A stretch of DNA of 64,000 nucleotides from JANQRZ01 sp965215165. Lineage in GTDB: Bacteria; Bacteroidota; Rhodothermia; Rhodothermales; JANQRZ01. A program made the position numbers and the translations under genes. Below, in pieces: positions 22,109 to 32,946 of the stretch (its first letter is position 1; each line of letters begins with the position of its first letter). Location of the stretch: NCBI GenBank assembly GCA_965215165.1, contig CBDCCX010000006.1, positions 1 to 64,000 of the forward strand, in the 5' to 3' direction. The notes beneath the pieces were generated by a model, which was given only the letters and a program-made list of their open reading frames with translations, ran no database searches and was not told the origin of the DNA.

Positions 22109-24008
22109 CGCGGTGGAGCTGCTCGGCCTCGCCGTAGGCCCCTTTCTTTCGCAAGACGCCGGCGAGGTTGTTCAGGCTCACCGCCACGCCGGGGTGCGCC
22201 TCGCCGAGGAGGCGTTGCCACATCGCCAGGGCCTCGCGCAGGAGCGGCTCGGCCTCGGCCTCGGCCTCTCTGTCTTCCAGCGCGGCAGCGAGGTTGTTCA
22301 GGCTCAGTGCTACCTCTCGGTGGTCCCCATCGTGGAGTGCCCGCCGCCGGGCCAGCACCTCGCGGAAGAGCGGCTCGGCCTCGGCGTAGGCACCGGCATT
22401 GACCAGCACATTAGCGACGTCGTTCAGGTTGGTGGCTATCCGCTCGTGCTCCGCCCCCCACAGGGCGCGCCGCTGCGCCAGTCCCCGTTCGAGGAGCGAG
22501 CGGGCCTCGTCGTAGCGGCCGAGGTCCGAGTAGACGTTGCCCAGCACGCTCAGCAGTTCGGTCTGCACCGCCGGCTCGCCGTCTAGCGCGTCGACCTGCT
22601 CCACCCCTTGCTCGAGCAGCTCAAGCGCCGTTACGTCTTCGCTTCCGCCCTCGAAAGGGTTGGCCCCCTCGAAGACACCCGCCAGGAAGGCCGTCACCTG
22701 CTCAGCCGTAGCGGCCTCCTGCTGCGCCCGGTCGCGCTCGGCGGCGAGCTGCCAGGTGTAGAATCCGACGAGCGACAGGAAGGCCACGACGACGGCAGCC
22801 GAGGCGGCGACGGCCCCTCGGTGACGCCGCATGAATTTCCGCATCCGGTACCCGGCCGTGTCCCGCCGCGCCTCGACCGGCAGCCCGGCCAGGTGCCGCC
22901 CGAGGTCTTCGCCGAGCGCCTCGGCCGAGGCGTAGCGCCGCTCGGGCTCTTTGCGCAGCGCCTTGAGGCAGATCGTGTCGAGGTCGCCCCGGAGCCGGCG
23001 TTTCAGGCGGTCGGGGGGCAAGCCGTGCGTCGCCGGTGCCTCCGGCGTCACGGCCGCCGAGGGGCGCGGCGGCTGCACCTCGCCGACGACGCGCTCCCAC
23101 TCCGCCGGACTCGACGTAGCCAGCCGGTAGGGAGGCTGCCCGGCGAGCAGCTCGTAGAGGAGCACCCCGAGGGCGTAGACGTCGGTGGCCGTCGTGACGG
23201 CCTCGCCGCGGAGTTGCTCGGGGGCGGCGTACTGCGGGGTAAGCATCAGCCCGCCCGTCTGTGTCAGGGTAGCCTCGGCCACGTTGGGAGTGAGCAGCTT
23301 GGCGATGCCGAAGTCGAGTAGCTTGACGTGCCCCTCTGCCGTGATGAGAATGTTCGACGGCTTGAGGTCGCGGTGGACGACGAGGTTGCGGTGGGCGAAG
23401 GCGACGGCTTGGCAGATCTGCCCGAAGAGCCGAAGGCGAGCTGCGACGCCGAGCCGGCGGCGGTTTGCCCAGTCGGTGATCGGCTCGCCGCGGACGAGCT
23501 CCATCACGAAGTAGGGCCGGCCGTCGTCGGAGCGCCCGCCGTCGAGGAGGCGCGCGACGTGGGGGTGGTCGAGCCCGGCGAGGACCTGGCGCTCGTGGCG
23601 GAACCGGCGGACGACGGCGACCGAGTTCATCCCGCGCCGGACGAGCTTGAGCGCGACGGTCTGCTCGAAGGCCCCGTCGGCTCGCTCGGTGTGGTAGACG
23701 GTCCCCATGCCGCCGCGTCCGATCTCCTCCAGGAGGCGGTAGCGCCCGACGGTCGTCCCGGCGAGGTCGTCCTCGTCGTCGGGCACCTCGGGCAACTCGT
23801 GTTGCCAGCGCAGCAGCAGGCCGCTGTCCTGGAGGAGTGTGCGGGCGCGGTCACCGGCGCGGAGCACCTCGCGGACCTCTTCGAGGAGGTCGGGGTCGTC
23901 GGCGCGGACGGCTTCGAGAAAGGCGGCGCGCTCGTCGGGCGGGAGGTCGAGGGCGTGGTCGAGGAGCGCTTCGAGGTCGGGCCAGCGCTCGGGGGTGATT
24001 TCGGGCAT
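22035..24008 (-). CDS. Serine/threonine protein kinase with TPR domain (3' frameshifted)
   Basis: 657 residues as encoded. An N-terminal ~80-residue helical segment is followed by the kinase domain: glycine loop IGRGGMGTV, Lys121 in VALKLV, HRDLKPSN with Asp214, and DFG with Asp232. A single transmembrane helix spans about residues 398-419, and TPR repeats follow (LGNVYSDLGRYDEARSLLER, LNDVANVLVNAGAYAEAEPL, LNNLAAALEDREAEAEAEPL). A cytoplasmic kinase with an external TPR sensor is therefore predicted. The next minus-strand gene upstream is an ECF sigma factor, a pairing common in Rhodothermota and Planctomycetes. The TPR array is cut short by a frameshift near 22100. Confidence 0.92.
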   Translation of the reverse strand: MPEITPERWPDLEALLDHALDLPPDERAAFLEAVRADDPDLLEEVREVLRAGDRARTLLQDSGLLLRWQHELPEVPDDEDDLAGTTVGRYRLLEEIGRGGMGTVYHTERADGAFEQTVALKLVRRGMNSVAVVRRFRHERQVLAGLDHPHVARLLDGGRSDDGRPYFVMELVRGEPITDWANRRRLGVAARLRLFGQICQAVAFAHRNLVVHRDLKPSNILITAEGHVKLLDFGIAKLLTPNVAEATLTQTGGLMLTPQYAAPEQLRGEAVTTATDVYALGVLLYELLAGQPPYRLATSSPAEWERVVGEVQPPRPSAAVTPEAPATHGLPPDRLKRRLRGDLDTICLKALRKEPERRYASAEALGEDLGRHLAGLPVEARRDTAGYRMRKFMRRHRGAVAASAAVVVAFLSLVGFYTWQLAAERDRAQQEAATAEQVTAFLAGVFEGANPFEGGSEDVTALELLEQGVEQVDALDGEPAVQTELLSVLGNVYSDLGRYDEARSLLERGLAQRRALWGAEHERIATNLNDVANVLVNAGAYAEAEPLFREVLARRRALHDGDHREVALSLNNLAAALEDREAEAEAEPLLREALAMWQRLLGEAHPGVAVSLNNLAGVLRKKGAYGEAEQLHREALAMPWASAIHVPSEDTSPSAKC

Positions 24009-24084
24009 GGCAGGCTGGGGTGAGGAAGAGCGTCCTCAGATCAAGACGCAGCCGGGCAGGAGATATAACCTGCCGGCCCTTTTT

Positions 24085-24657
24085 TCACACGGCGGCCTCC
24101 TCGAGAAAAAGCTGGAGCAGCGCCTTCGCCTTGAGCCAGTCGCGCTCGACGGTGCGCGGGGAGAGGGCGAGCACGGCGGCGGCCTCGGCGGCGGTAAGGC
24201 CGCCGAAGAACCGAAGCTCGACGCCGGCGGCGAGCCGCGGGCTGAGCGCCTCCAGACGCCCCAGCGCCGCGTCCAGGTCGAGCACCTCGACGCCCCACCC
24301 GCCGACGGCGAGCGTCGGCGGGCCGGCCAGGGCAGCATCGCCGAGCGGGGTGCGGTGCCACCGGCCGCTGCGCTTGAGCGCGTGCCGGCGGCGGGCGTAG
24401 TCCACCAGGACGTGGCGCATGGCCGAGGCCGCCACCGCCAGGAAGTGCTCGCGGTCCCGCCACGGCGGCGGGTCGGCGTGGGCGAGGCGGACGTAGGTCT
24501 CGTGGACGAGGGCCGTCGTGTTGAGCGTCGGGCTGGACCCACGGCGCTGTCGGAGGTGGCGGGCCTGGGCACGGAGCGCGTCGTAGACCAAGGCGAAGAG
24601 GCGATCCGCCTCGCTGGGGGCGGCCGTTCGCTGCGGGGCCGGAAGGGAGCGAGACAT
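24085..24657 (-). CDS. ECF-type RNA polymerase sigma factor (TIGR02999-like)
   Basis: 190 residues. Region 2 is visible as LFALVYDALRAQARHLRQRR, TALVHETYVRLAHADPPPWR and HFLAVAASAMRHVLVDYARR; region 4 as LDAALGRLEALSPRLAAGVE and LRFFGGLTAAEAAAVLALSP with RTVERDWLKAKALL as the helix-turn-helix. The HVLVDYARRR stretch is typical of the TIGR02999 (Sig-70_X6) group. No anti-sigma gene is adjacent; instead the Ser/Thr kinase follows after 76 bases, and such sigma factors are thought to be controlled by phosphorylation by the partner kinase. Confidence 0.92.
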   Translation of the reverse strand: MSRSLPAPQRTAAPSEADRLFALVYDALRAQARHLRQRRGSSPTLNTTALVHETYVRLAHADPPPWRDREHFLAVAASAMRHVLVDYARRRHALKRSGRWHRTPLGDAALAGPPTLAVGGWGVEVLDLDAALGRLEALSPRLAAGVELRFFGGLTAAEAAAVLALSPRTVERDWLKAKALLQLFLEEAAV

Positions 24658-24754
24658 CAGGACGCAGAGCCGTAATCAGGGAGTTGACGACCGGAGCGGG
24701 CAGAGGAGCGGGCCCCGGCAACAAGGTAAACCGACGAGAGCCAGTGCGGCAGGG

Positions 24755-26098
24755 CTAGGCATCGAGCAGCCGACCGGCCGCCTCTAGGCCAGCTTCGAGC
24801 GCGTCGCCGACGGAGATGCCGCGGTGGGCGGTGGCCGCGAACGCGAGGCCGGGGTGCCGAGCTTCGAGGTCGGCGAGCGCCGTGAGCACGCGGTGGTGGC
24901 CGAGGTCGTACTGCGGAATCGCCCGGTCCCACTGCGCGCGGTGGACGAACACCGGCGTGGCGCGAACGCCGAGCAGGGAGCGGAGGTCGGCGAGGGCGAG
25001 CGTCGTGAGGGCGTCGGTCGGGAGGGCGGCATCGGCCGGGTGCCGGGTGCCGCCGAGGAAGCACGTCAGCAGCACGTGACCGGCGGGCGCACGGCCGGGG
25101 AAGAGGGTGGAGGAGAACAGCGCGCCGAGGAGGCGGAACGGCTCTCGCTCCGGGACGAGCACGCCGAATCCGTCGAGCGGATGCGCGACGTCCGAGCGGC
25201 GAAACCCGAGCGCGAGGACCGATACCGGCGGATAGACCACCGGAGGCACGGCGAAGCCGCCCTCGACGCTGGGCAGCCGGTGGAGCGGCGCGGCGAACAC
25301 GACGCCGTCAAACAGGTCCGGTCGCAGCGATCCGCCGATGCGTGCCGTGACGGTCCACCTATTGGCATCGCGCTGGAGCGCCGTGACGGGTGCGCCGAGG
25401 ACTACTGTGTCGCCGAGGCTTCGGGCGAGGGCGTCGGAGAGAGTCTGCACGCCGTCGCGGAAGGAAAACGGGCGCGGCGACGAGCGCGGCGTGAGCGGGC
25501 GGTGCCGCAGCCGGTGGACGAGGCCACGCGCGAGGGAGCCGTGCTCGCGCTCTAGCGCGTGCAACGTCGGAAAGGCCCAGCGCGCCGAGAGGCTTTCGGG
25601 ATCGCCCGCCCACACGCCCGCCACAAACGGGTTGACTGCGTAGTCGAGCACCTCGGGTCCGAGGCGGCGTCGGACGAAGTCGGCGAGGGGCTCGTCCTCC
25701 AGCGGCGAGCGTCCGACGAAAGGCTCAGCGAGGAGCCGGAGCTTGGCGCGGGCCGAGAGCAGCGGCGTCGTCGCCAGGCTGAGCGGCGAGGTCGGGATGG
25801 GCACGGGCGTGCCACCGCGGACGACGTAACGGTGGACGGCGGCCTCGCTCGCGGGGAGGCGTTCACCGGTCAGGCCGAGGGCCTCAATCACGTCCACCAC
25901 CGTCTGCGACCGGGCGACGAGCGTGTTGGGGCCCTCGTCCACGAGGTAGCCGTCGCGGCGAACGGAGCGGAGCATACCGCCGGGTTGCGCGCTGGCCTCG
26001 AAGAGCGTGACTGCCACGCCTCGCGCGCGCAGCCGCCACGCCGCCGCCAGGCCACTGATGCCGCCGCCGACGACGGCGATGTGGGAGGGAGAGGACAT
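24755..26098 (-). CDS. hemG: Protoporphyrinogen oxidase (oxygen-dependent, HemY/HemG type)
   Basis: 447 residues. FAD-binding motif VVGGGISGLAAAWRL at the N-terminus, then GGMLRSVRRDGYLVDEGPNT, the family-typical FVAGVWAGDPESLSARWAFP, and a C-terminal HRGISVGDALEAGLEAAGRL. It would oxidise protoporphyrinogen IX to protoporphyrin IX with oxygen, the penultimate step of haem synthesis, at the inner membrane. No other haem gene is in the window. It is divergent from the radical-SAM gene across about 108 bases. Confidence 0.93.
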   Translation of the reverse strand: MSSPSHIAVVGGGISGLAAAWRLRARGVAVTLFEASAQPGGMLRSVRRDGYLVDEGPNTLVARSQTVVDVIEALGLTGERLPASEAAVHRYVVRGGTPVPIPTSPLSLATTPLLSARAKLRLLAEPFVGRSPLEDEPLADFVRRRLGPEVLDYAVNPFVAGVWAGDPESLSARWAFPTLHALEREHGSLARGLVHRLRHRPLTPRSSPRPFSFRDGVQTLSDALARSLGDTVVLGAPVTALQRDANRWTVTARIGGSLRPDLFDGVVFAAPLHRLPSVEGGFAVPPVVYPPVSVLALGFRRSDVAHPLDGFGVLVPEREPFRLLGALFSSTLFPGRAPAGHVLLTCFLGGTRHPADAALPTDALTTLALADLRSLLGVRATPVFVHRAQWDRAIPQYDLGHHRVLTALADLEARHPGLAFAATAHRGISVGDALEAGLEAAGRLLDA

Positions 26099-26206
26099 GA
26101 CGAGAGGATAGGGGAAGCGTTAAGGCCCGAGCGGGGGAGCGATGACACAAGGCTGGCAGCGGCGGACGGTATTCTGGCCCTCCTGACCACGAACCGACCG
26201 ACCGCG

Positions 26207-27463
26207 ATGCGCCGACAGGTGATCGAAAAGCTGGAGATCCTGGCGGACGCCGCCAAGTACGACGTCTCGTGCTCGTCGAGCGGCAGCAAGCGCCAGAACA
26301 CGAAAGACGGGCTCGGCAACTCGACCGGCATGGGCATCTGCCACTCGTACACGCCCGACGGGCGCTGCGTCTCGCTGCTCAAGATCCTCTTCACGAACGT
26401 CTGCATTTACGACTGCGCCTACTGCGTCAGCCGCCGCTCCAACGACGTGCAGCGCGTCGCGTTCACCGTCCAGGAGGTCGTCGATCTCACGCTCGGGTTC
26501 TACCGGCGCAACTACATCGAGGGGCTGTTCCTCTCGTCGGGCATCTTCAAGGACGCCGACACGACGACCGAGAAGCTCGTCGCCGTGGCGCGGAGCCTGC
26601 GCGAGGAGCACCACTTCCACGGCTACATCCACCTCAAGGTCATCCCCGGCGCGTCGGACGAGCTCGTCGCCGAGGCCGGGCTCTACGCCGACCGCCTCAG
26701 CGTCAACCTCGAGATCCCATCCGAGCGCGGGCTCAAGGCCGTCGCCCCGGAGAAGGACTACGCGAGCGCCTTCCGCCCGATGGACTTCGTCGGCGAGCGG
26801 ATCGAGGAGAACCGGGAGGACCGGGCGGCGGCGCGGCGGCTCGCCCTCAAGCGCCCGCCGAGCTTCGCGCCGGGCGGGCAGAGCACCCAGCTCGTGATCG
26901 GGGCCACGCCGGAGGACGACCGCACGGTCCTCCGGCTCGCCGACGGGCTGTACCAGCGGCAGAAGCTCAAGCGCGTCTACTACTCGGGCTACATCCCCAT
27001 CGGCGACGCCCGCGCCGCCCAGATCGACTGCGCCCCGCTCGTCCGCGAGCACCGGCTCTACCAGGCCGACTGGCTGCTGCGCTTCTACCAGTTCTCGGTC
27101 GACGAGGTCGTCACCGAGGCCGAGCCCATGCTCGACCAGGGCGTGGACCCGAAGACGAGCTACGCGCTCCGCAACCCGCACCTGTTCCCGGTCGATGTCA
27201 ACACGGCCGATGCTGAGTGGCTGCTCCGGGTGCCGGGGATCGGGCACACGTCGGCCCGGCGGATCGTGGCGGCGCGGCGGCACGGAACGGTCCGCTGGGA
27301 GCACCTCCGCACGATGGGCGTCGTCCTCAAGCGCGCCCGCTACTTCCTCACCGTCCCCGACCATACGCCGCGCCTGCTCGAGCGCGACCCGGCGCTCGTT
27401 CGGCTCCGCCTCACCGGGGCCCGGCAGCAGGCCACGCCGCAGCTCGGGCTCTTCGCTGCGTGA
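26207..27463 (+). CDS. Putative DNA modification/repair radical SAM protein (TIGR03916-like)
   Basis: 418 residues from ATG 26207; the longer frame overlaps hemG and is rejected. The radical SAM cluster motif CxxxCxxC is at Cys66, Cys70 and Cys73 (CIYDCAYC), preceded by the family-typical SCSSSGSKR and GICHSYTPDGRCVSLLKIL. A C-terminal helix-hairpin-helix (DVNTADAEWLLRVPGIGHTS) indicates DNA binding. The family is named for its genomic linkage to uracil-DNA glycosylase-type proteins; the reaction is unknown. The DUF4130 partner gene follows in the same direction after about 70 bases. Confidence 0.92.
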   Translation: MRRQVIEKLEILADAAKYDVSCSSSGSKRQNTKDGLGNSTGMGICHSYTPDGRCVSLLKILFTNVCIYDCAYCVSRRSNDVQRVAFTVQEVVDLTLGFYRRNYIEGLFLSSGIFKDADTTTEKLVAVARSLREEHHFHGYIHLKVIPGASDELVAEAGLYADRLSVNLEIPSERGLKAVAPEKDYASAFRPMDFVGERIEENREDRAAARRLALKRPPSFAPGGQSTQLVIGATPEDDRTVLRLADGLYQRQKLKRVYYSGYIPIGDARAAQIDCAPLVREHRLYQADWLLRFYQFSVDEVVTEAEPMLDQGVDPKTSYALRNPHLFPVDVNTADAEWLLRVPGIGHTSARRIVAARRHGTVRWEHLRTMGVVLKRARYFLTVPDHTPRLLERDPALVRLRLTGARQQATPQLGLFAA

Positions 27464-27535
27464 AGTGGGAGAGCGAAGTAAAACCAGAGTAGCCCTGCCG
27501 GTGCGCGTTGTAGGGCACGGCATCACTGTCCGCCA

Positions 27536-28306
27536 ATGAACTGCTACACCTACGACGGCTCCTTCCCCGGCTTTCTCTGCGCCGTCGCGGCGGCGTGGCC
27601 CGAGGCCGAGGCCGCCATCGAGGCCGAGGCCGAGACGCCGCAAGGCGGGCTGTTCGGCGAGACGGTGTCCGTGGCGACGGACGGCGCGCTGGCTGACCGG
27701 GTCCGGCGGGCGTTCGAGGGACGGATGGGCGAAGACGCCGTGCGACGGCTCTACCGCGTGTTCCTCAGCGAGCAACCCGGCATCGAGGCGACGCTCCTGG
27801 CGTTGCTGCGGGCTGTCGTCGCGCGCAGCGCGTCGGTGCTCACGGACTACCGGTTCGCCCCGGCGTGGCGCGTGGAGCGGCTCGCGCAGCAGGTCGGCCG
27901 CGAGGTCCACCGGATGCACGCGTTCGTCCGCTTCGAGGAAGGCCCCGACGGCGCGTATGTAGCGACCATCCGGCCCGACTTCAACGTGCTGCCGCTCATC
28001 GGGGCGCACTTCGAAGCCCGCTACCCGGCCATGCGCTGGGCCATCGTCGACGCTGCCCGGCGCTACGCCCTGGTGCACGACGCAGCCGGCACGCACTTCG
28101 CCCCGGCCGCACCCGACGACCGCGCGCGCCACGCCGAGGACGAGGCAGCGTTTCAGCGGCTGTGGCAGACCTACTTCCGCGCGGTCACGATTCCCGAGCG
28201 GGCCAACCCGCGTCTTCACTTGCAGCACGTCCCGCGCCGCTACTGGCCTATGCTCACCGAGAAGCGGAGTGTCGAGACTGGTGAGCAGGGTCTAGGTACG
28301 AAGTGA
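27536..28306 (+). CDS. DUF4130 / TIGR03915 DNA-metabolism protein, partner of the radical SAM enzyme
   Basis: 256 residues. Recognised by the N-terminal YTYDGSFPGFLCAV, the central RRLYRVFLSEQPGIEATLLA, the conserved VGREVHRMHAFVRF and DFNVLPLIGAHFEARYPAMRW, and the C-terminal WQTYFRAVTIPERANPRLHL and HVPRRYWPMLTE. In other bacteria this domain is either a separate gene beside the radical SAM protein or fused to a UdgX-type uracil-DNA-binding domain; here it stands alone and no glycosylase domain is visible. The role is unknown, presumably DNA repair or base modification together with the preceding gene. Confidence 0.9.
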   Translation: MNCYTYDGSFPGFLCAVAAAWPEAEAAIEAEAETPQGGLFGETVSVATDGALADRVRRAFEGRMGEDAVRRLYRVFLSEQPGIEATLLALLRAVVARSASVLTDYRFAPAWRVERLAQQVGREVHRMHAFVRFEEGPDGAYVATIRPDFNVLPLIGAHFEARYPAMRWAIVDAARRYALVHDAAGTHFAPAAPDDRARHAEDEAAFQRLWQTYFRAVTIPERANPRLHLQHVPRRYWPMLTEKRSVETGEQGLGTK

Positions 28307-28339
28307 GCATGGCGGAGCCGGAGGGGGGAGAAAAATCCC

Positions 28340-28369
28340 TTGCGTAATGCGGAAGCTCTCCCGTATCAT
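28340..28369 (+). promoter_or_regulatory. Candidate promoter of the PA-domain T9SS gene
   Basis: TTGCGT (28340-28345), 18-base spacer, TATCAT (28364-28369), about 100 bases before the ATG at 28470. Confidence 0.5.
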
Positions 28370-28469
28370 ACATCCCTTAATGCATCCCTGTCCCCGATTC
28401 TTGCGCCGCTTAGCGTGAGGCTGACAGGAGAGGCATCCGTCATACCACTCACACACACACCAACCCGCT

Positions 28470-30155
28470 ATGAAAACCTTTCGCTACCTCTTAATCATGC
28501 TTTTCGCGCTTGCGCCGGCCTTCGCTGTCGCGCAGGGCATTCCTGCTGCGGACAGTCTCACCGTAGACATCGGTGCTGCAGAAGACCTTCCTGCTTACGA
28601 GTCTAACTTCGGTTTCGACATCGAAGGCGACGAGGGTGAGGTCGTCTTCGGGCCGCTGCCGTTTGTCACGGTCGAGGGCGACGGCACCACACCCGACGTA
28701 CTGCCGGAAGAAGGCTGTGACCCGTTCCTCAACGCCGACGAAGTCGCAGGCAACGTCGCCGTCATCGCGCGCGGCAACTGCGCCTTCGTGACCAAGGTCC
28801 AGAACGCCTCCGCCGCCGGAGCCGCTGGCGTCGTTATCTACGTCGCCGATCCGACTCAGGGCTGCGGCCAGTTCGATCCTGCGGTCTGCGGCGAGGACGG
28901 CGTCGTGTTCATGGGCGGCGACTGCACGCCAGAGGAGGGCTGCGACATTCCGGCGGTGTCCGTCTCGGTCAACAGCGGCCAAGAGATCCTCGACGAGATC
29001 AAGTTCGACGAGGAGGGCACGTTCACCTGCGAGCGCTGCACTACCCGACCGGGTCCGCCGCCGGCATCGACCGCCGGTGTGCACGACACGGGAGAGCTGA
29101 AGATGACCGTCTACGACTACGGCTACCTCGGCGCGAACGCTAGCTTTGGTCAGGAGGACGGAGGCGTACCGTTTGAGTTCAACGGTGTCCAGGGTGGTCT
29201 CTTCGTCAGCTCGGTCCTCATCGGGCAGGCCGATGTAGTGAACAGCAACCCGTATGCAGGGGGGGAGCTGGAGTTCACCAGCGTCACACCAGTTGAGCCG
29301 ATCATGCCTGCTCCGGCTCCCTTTGATGAGGCTTTCGAGACGTCATACACAGCCGACGACTTCGACGACGTACTTATCACGCAGCGCTCGTACTCCCGTC
29401 AGGGGAACCCCTTCGTGATCGTAGACATCGAAGTGCAGAACAACGGTACCGATGACCTCGAAGACCTCTTCATCGGCATCTTCGCCGACTGGGACATTAT
29501 CGACGAGGATGGCGATCCTTCGGACGATGACCTCGGTGCGTACAATGAAGCGCTAGCCGTGCCCTACGTCTTTGATGAGACGATGACGCAGTACTACGGC
29601 GTGACGGCTGTCAACGGCGACGAGGGTCTTTCAGGCTACAGCACCGAGGCCGGTCAGCCGCTCGCAGACGACGACGCACAGCTCTTCAATACGCTCATCT
29701 CGGACAACGAGCCGGGCGCGGATCCTGTTGAGCGCGCTACCGTCACGGGCACGGGCTCGTACGACGTTGAGGCTGGCGAGAGCGTGACCGTTCGCTTTGC
29801 CTACGTCGCCGGTGAGACTGAGGCTGAGTTCCTCATCAACGTCGCGGAGGCGCGGACGCCGATCTCCTCCACTGAGACCACGACGCCTGAGGGCACCTTT
29901 ACGCTCGAGTCCGCCTTCCCGAACCCGTCCTCGTCCTCGACGAAGATCGGCTTCGAGCTTCCGGCGGCGCAGGACGTGACGCTCACCGTCTACGACGTGC
30001 TCGGCCGCGAGGTCGCCGTTCTGATGAATGGCGTCGCACAGTCCGGCCGCAACGTGGTCGAGTTCGACGCGGCGAGCCTGCCGAGCGGTGTGTACTTCTA
30101 CCGTCTCGACGCCGGCGCGACGCAGCTCACCGAGCGCATGACCGTGGTTCGGTAA
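28470..30155 (+). CDS. Secreted PA-domain protein with T9SS type A sorting domain
   Basis: 561 residues. The signal peptide MKTFRYLLIMLFALAPAFAV then AQG follows a CACACCAACCCGCT leader. Residues about 40-185 form a protease-associated (PA) domain (VAGNVAVIARGNCAFVTKVQ, AAGAAGVVIYVADP, DIPAVSVSVNSGQEILDEI). A large central region of unknown fold is acidic (FADWDIIDEDGDPSDDDLGA). The last ~80 residues are a T9SS sorting domain (ESAFPNPSSSSTKIGFELPA, VYDVLGREVAVL, LPSGVYFYRLDAG). PA domains usually accompany proteases, but no catalytic domain is recognisable, so it may be a structural or binding protein. A strong terminator follows. Confidence 0.88.
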   Translation: MKTFRYLLIMLFALAPAFAVAQGIPAADSLTVDIGAAEDLPAYESNFGFDIEGDEGEVVFGPLPFVTVEGDGTTPDVLPEEGCDPFLNADEVAGNVAVIARGNCAFVTKVQNASAAGAAGVVIYVADPTQGCGQFDPAVCGEDGVVFMGGDCTPEEGCDIPAVSVSVNSGQEILDEIKFDEEGTFTCERCTTRPGPPPASTAGVHDTGELKMTVYDYGYLGANASFGQEDGGVPFEFNGVQGGLFVSSVLIGQADVVNSNPYAGGELEFTSVTPVEPIMPAPAPFDEAFETSYTADDFDDVLITQRSYSRQGNPFVIVDIEVQNNGTDDLEDLFIGIFADWDIIDEDGDPSDDDLGAYNEALAVPYVFDETMTQYYGVTAVNGDEGLSGYSTEAGQPLADDDAQLFNTLISDNEPGADPVERATVTGTGSYDVEAGESVTVRFAYVAGETEAEFLINVAEARTPISSTETTTPEGTFTLESAFPNPSSSSTKIGFELPAAQDVTLTVYDVLGREVAVLMNGVAQSGRNVVEFDAASLPSGVYFYRLDAGATQLTERMTVVR

Positions 30156-30204
30156 GCAGTCCGCTCTCGGTTCGGCACCTCGGTGCCTGAGCCGGACGCA
30201 CGTA

Positions 30205-30243
30205 GGGGCCTTGTCGGTTGACGCCGGCAAGGCCCCTCTTTCG
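30205..30243 (+). terminator. Rho-independent terminator after the PA-domain gene
   Basis: GGGGCCTTGTCGG / CCGGCAAGGCCCC, 13-bp stem with one G-T pair and a 6-base loop, followed by TCTTTCGTTT; 50 bases beyond the stop. Confidence 0.88.
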
Positions 30244-30281
30244 TTTAGGCAATCAGGCGGGTAGGCAATCGGACGGGGCGA

Positions 30282-30311
30282 TTGACAGGGACGCGCCGGG
30301 CAGGGTATCTT
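30282..30311 (+). promoter_or_regulatory. Candidate promoter of efp-accB-accC
   Basis: TTGACA (30282-30287), 18-base spacer, TATCTT (30306-30311), 57 bases before the efp ATG and just after the preceding terminator. Confidence 0.7.
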
Positions 30312-30367
30312 TTCCCCCTTGCGCGCGCTGCGCCCTTCCCCTTTCTTCGCCCCTCGCTTTCCCCCCT

Positions 30368-30937
30368 ATGGCCTCCACGCAAGACTTCCGCAACGGCTTT
30401 ACCTTCATCTGGAACGGGGCCGTCTGGCAGATCGTCGAGTTCATGCACGTCAAGCCGGGCAAGGGCGGCGCGTTCGTCCGCACCAAGCTCCGCAACCTCC
30501 GCAACGGCAAGATCGTCGACAACACGTTCCGCGCCGGCGAGAAGGTGGACGAGGCCCGCGTCGAGCGCCACTCCTACCAGTTCCTCTACGAGGATGACCT
30601 CGGCCTCCACCTGATGAACACCGACACCTACGAGCAGACCACGCTCCCGTCGGGCAGCGTCGAGGGCCGCGGCTTCATCAAGGAGGGCGGCGGCGTAGAC
30701 CTGATCGTCCACGCCGAGACGGGCGAGTCCCTCTCGGTCGAGATTCCGCAGCAGGTCGAGCTGGTGGTGTCCGAGACTGAGCCCGGCATGAAGGGCGACA
30801 CCGCCACCGGCGCGACCAAGCCGGCCACCCTCGAGAGCGGCGCGACGGTCAACGTCCCGCTCTTCATCAACGAGGGCGACCTCGTGCGCGTCGACACGGC
30901 CTCGGGCGCGTACCTCACGCGCGTCAACGCGAGCTAG
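30368..30937 (+). CDS. efp: Elongation factor P
   Basis: 189 residues, the usual length, with the three beta-barrel domains of EF-P. The loop that reaches the peptidyl-transferase centre is KPGKGGAF, with Lys32 as the residue normally modified. The EF-P C-terminal signature is seen as KGDTATGATKPATLESGATV followed by VPLFINEGDLVRVDT. It rescues ribosomes stalled at polyproline; the proline-rich AccB linker encoded directly downstream is a plausible client. It leads the accB-accC operon, a neighbourhood common in bacteria. Confidence 0.97.
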   Translation: MASTQDFRNGFTFIWNGAVWQIVEFMHVKPGKGGAFVRTKLRNLRNGKIVDNTFRAGEKVDEARVERHSYQFLYEDDLGLHLMNTDTYEQTTLPSGSVEGRGFIKEGGGVDLIVHAETGESLSVEIPQQVELVVSETEPGMKGDTATGATKPATLESGATVNVPLFINEGDLVRVDTASGAYLTRVNAS

Positions 30938-30971
30938 CGCTCCTCTTCTCACGACTCCACCCCCACGCATC

Positions 30972-31544
<573 letters not shown>

Positions 31545-31593
31545 CGAGCGACGGCTCCCCTCCCGCGTAGCTCACCCTTCGGACCTCGTCGCT

Positions 31594-32946
<1,353 letters not shown>

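Noticed and set aside
26120..28228. 702-codon minus-strand open frame opposite the radical SAM pair
   Set aside because: Shadow frame of compositionally biased sequence; both plus-strand genes have conserved motifs.
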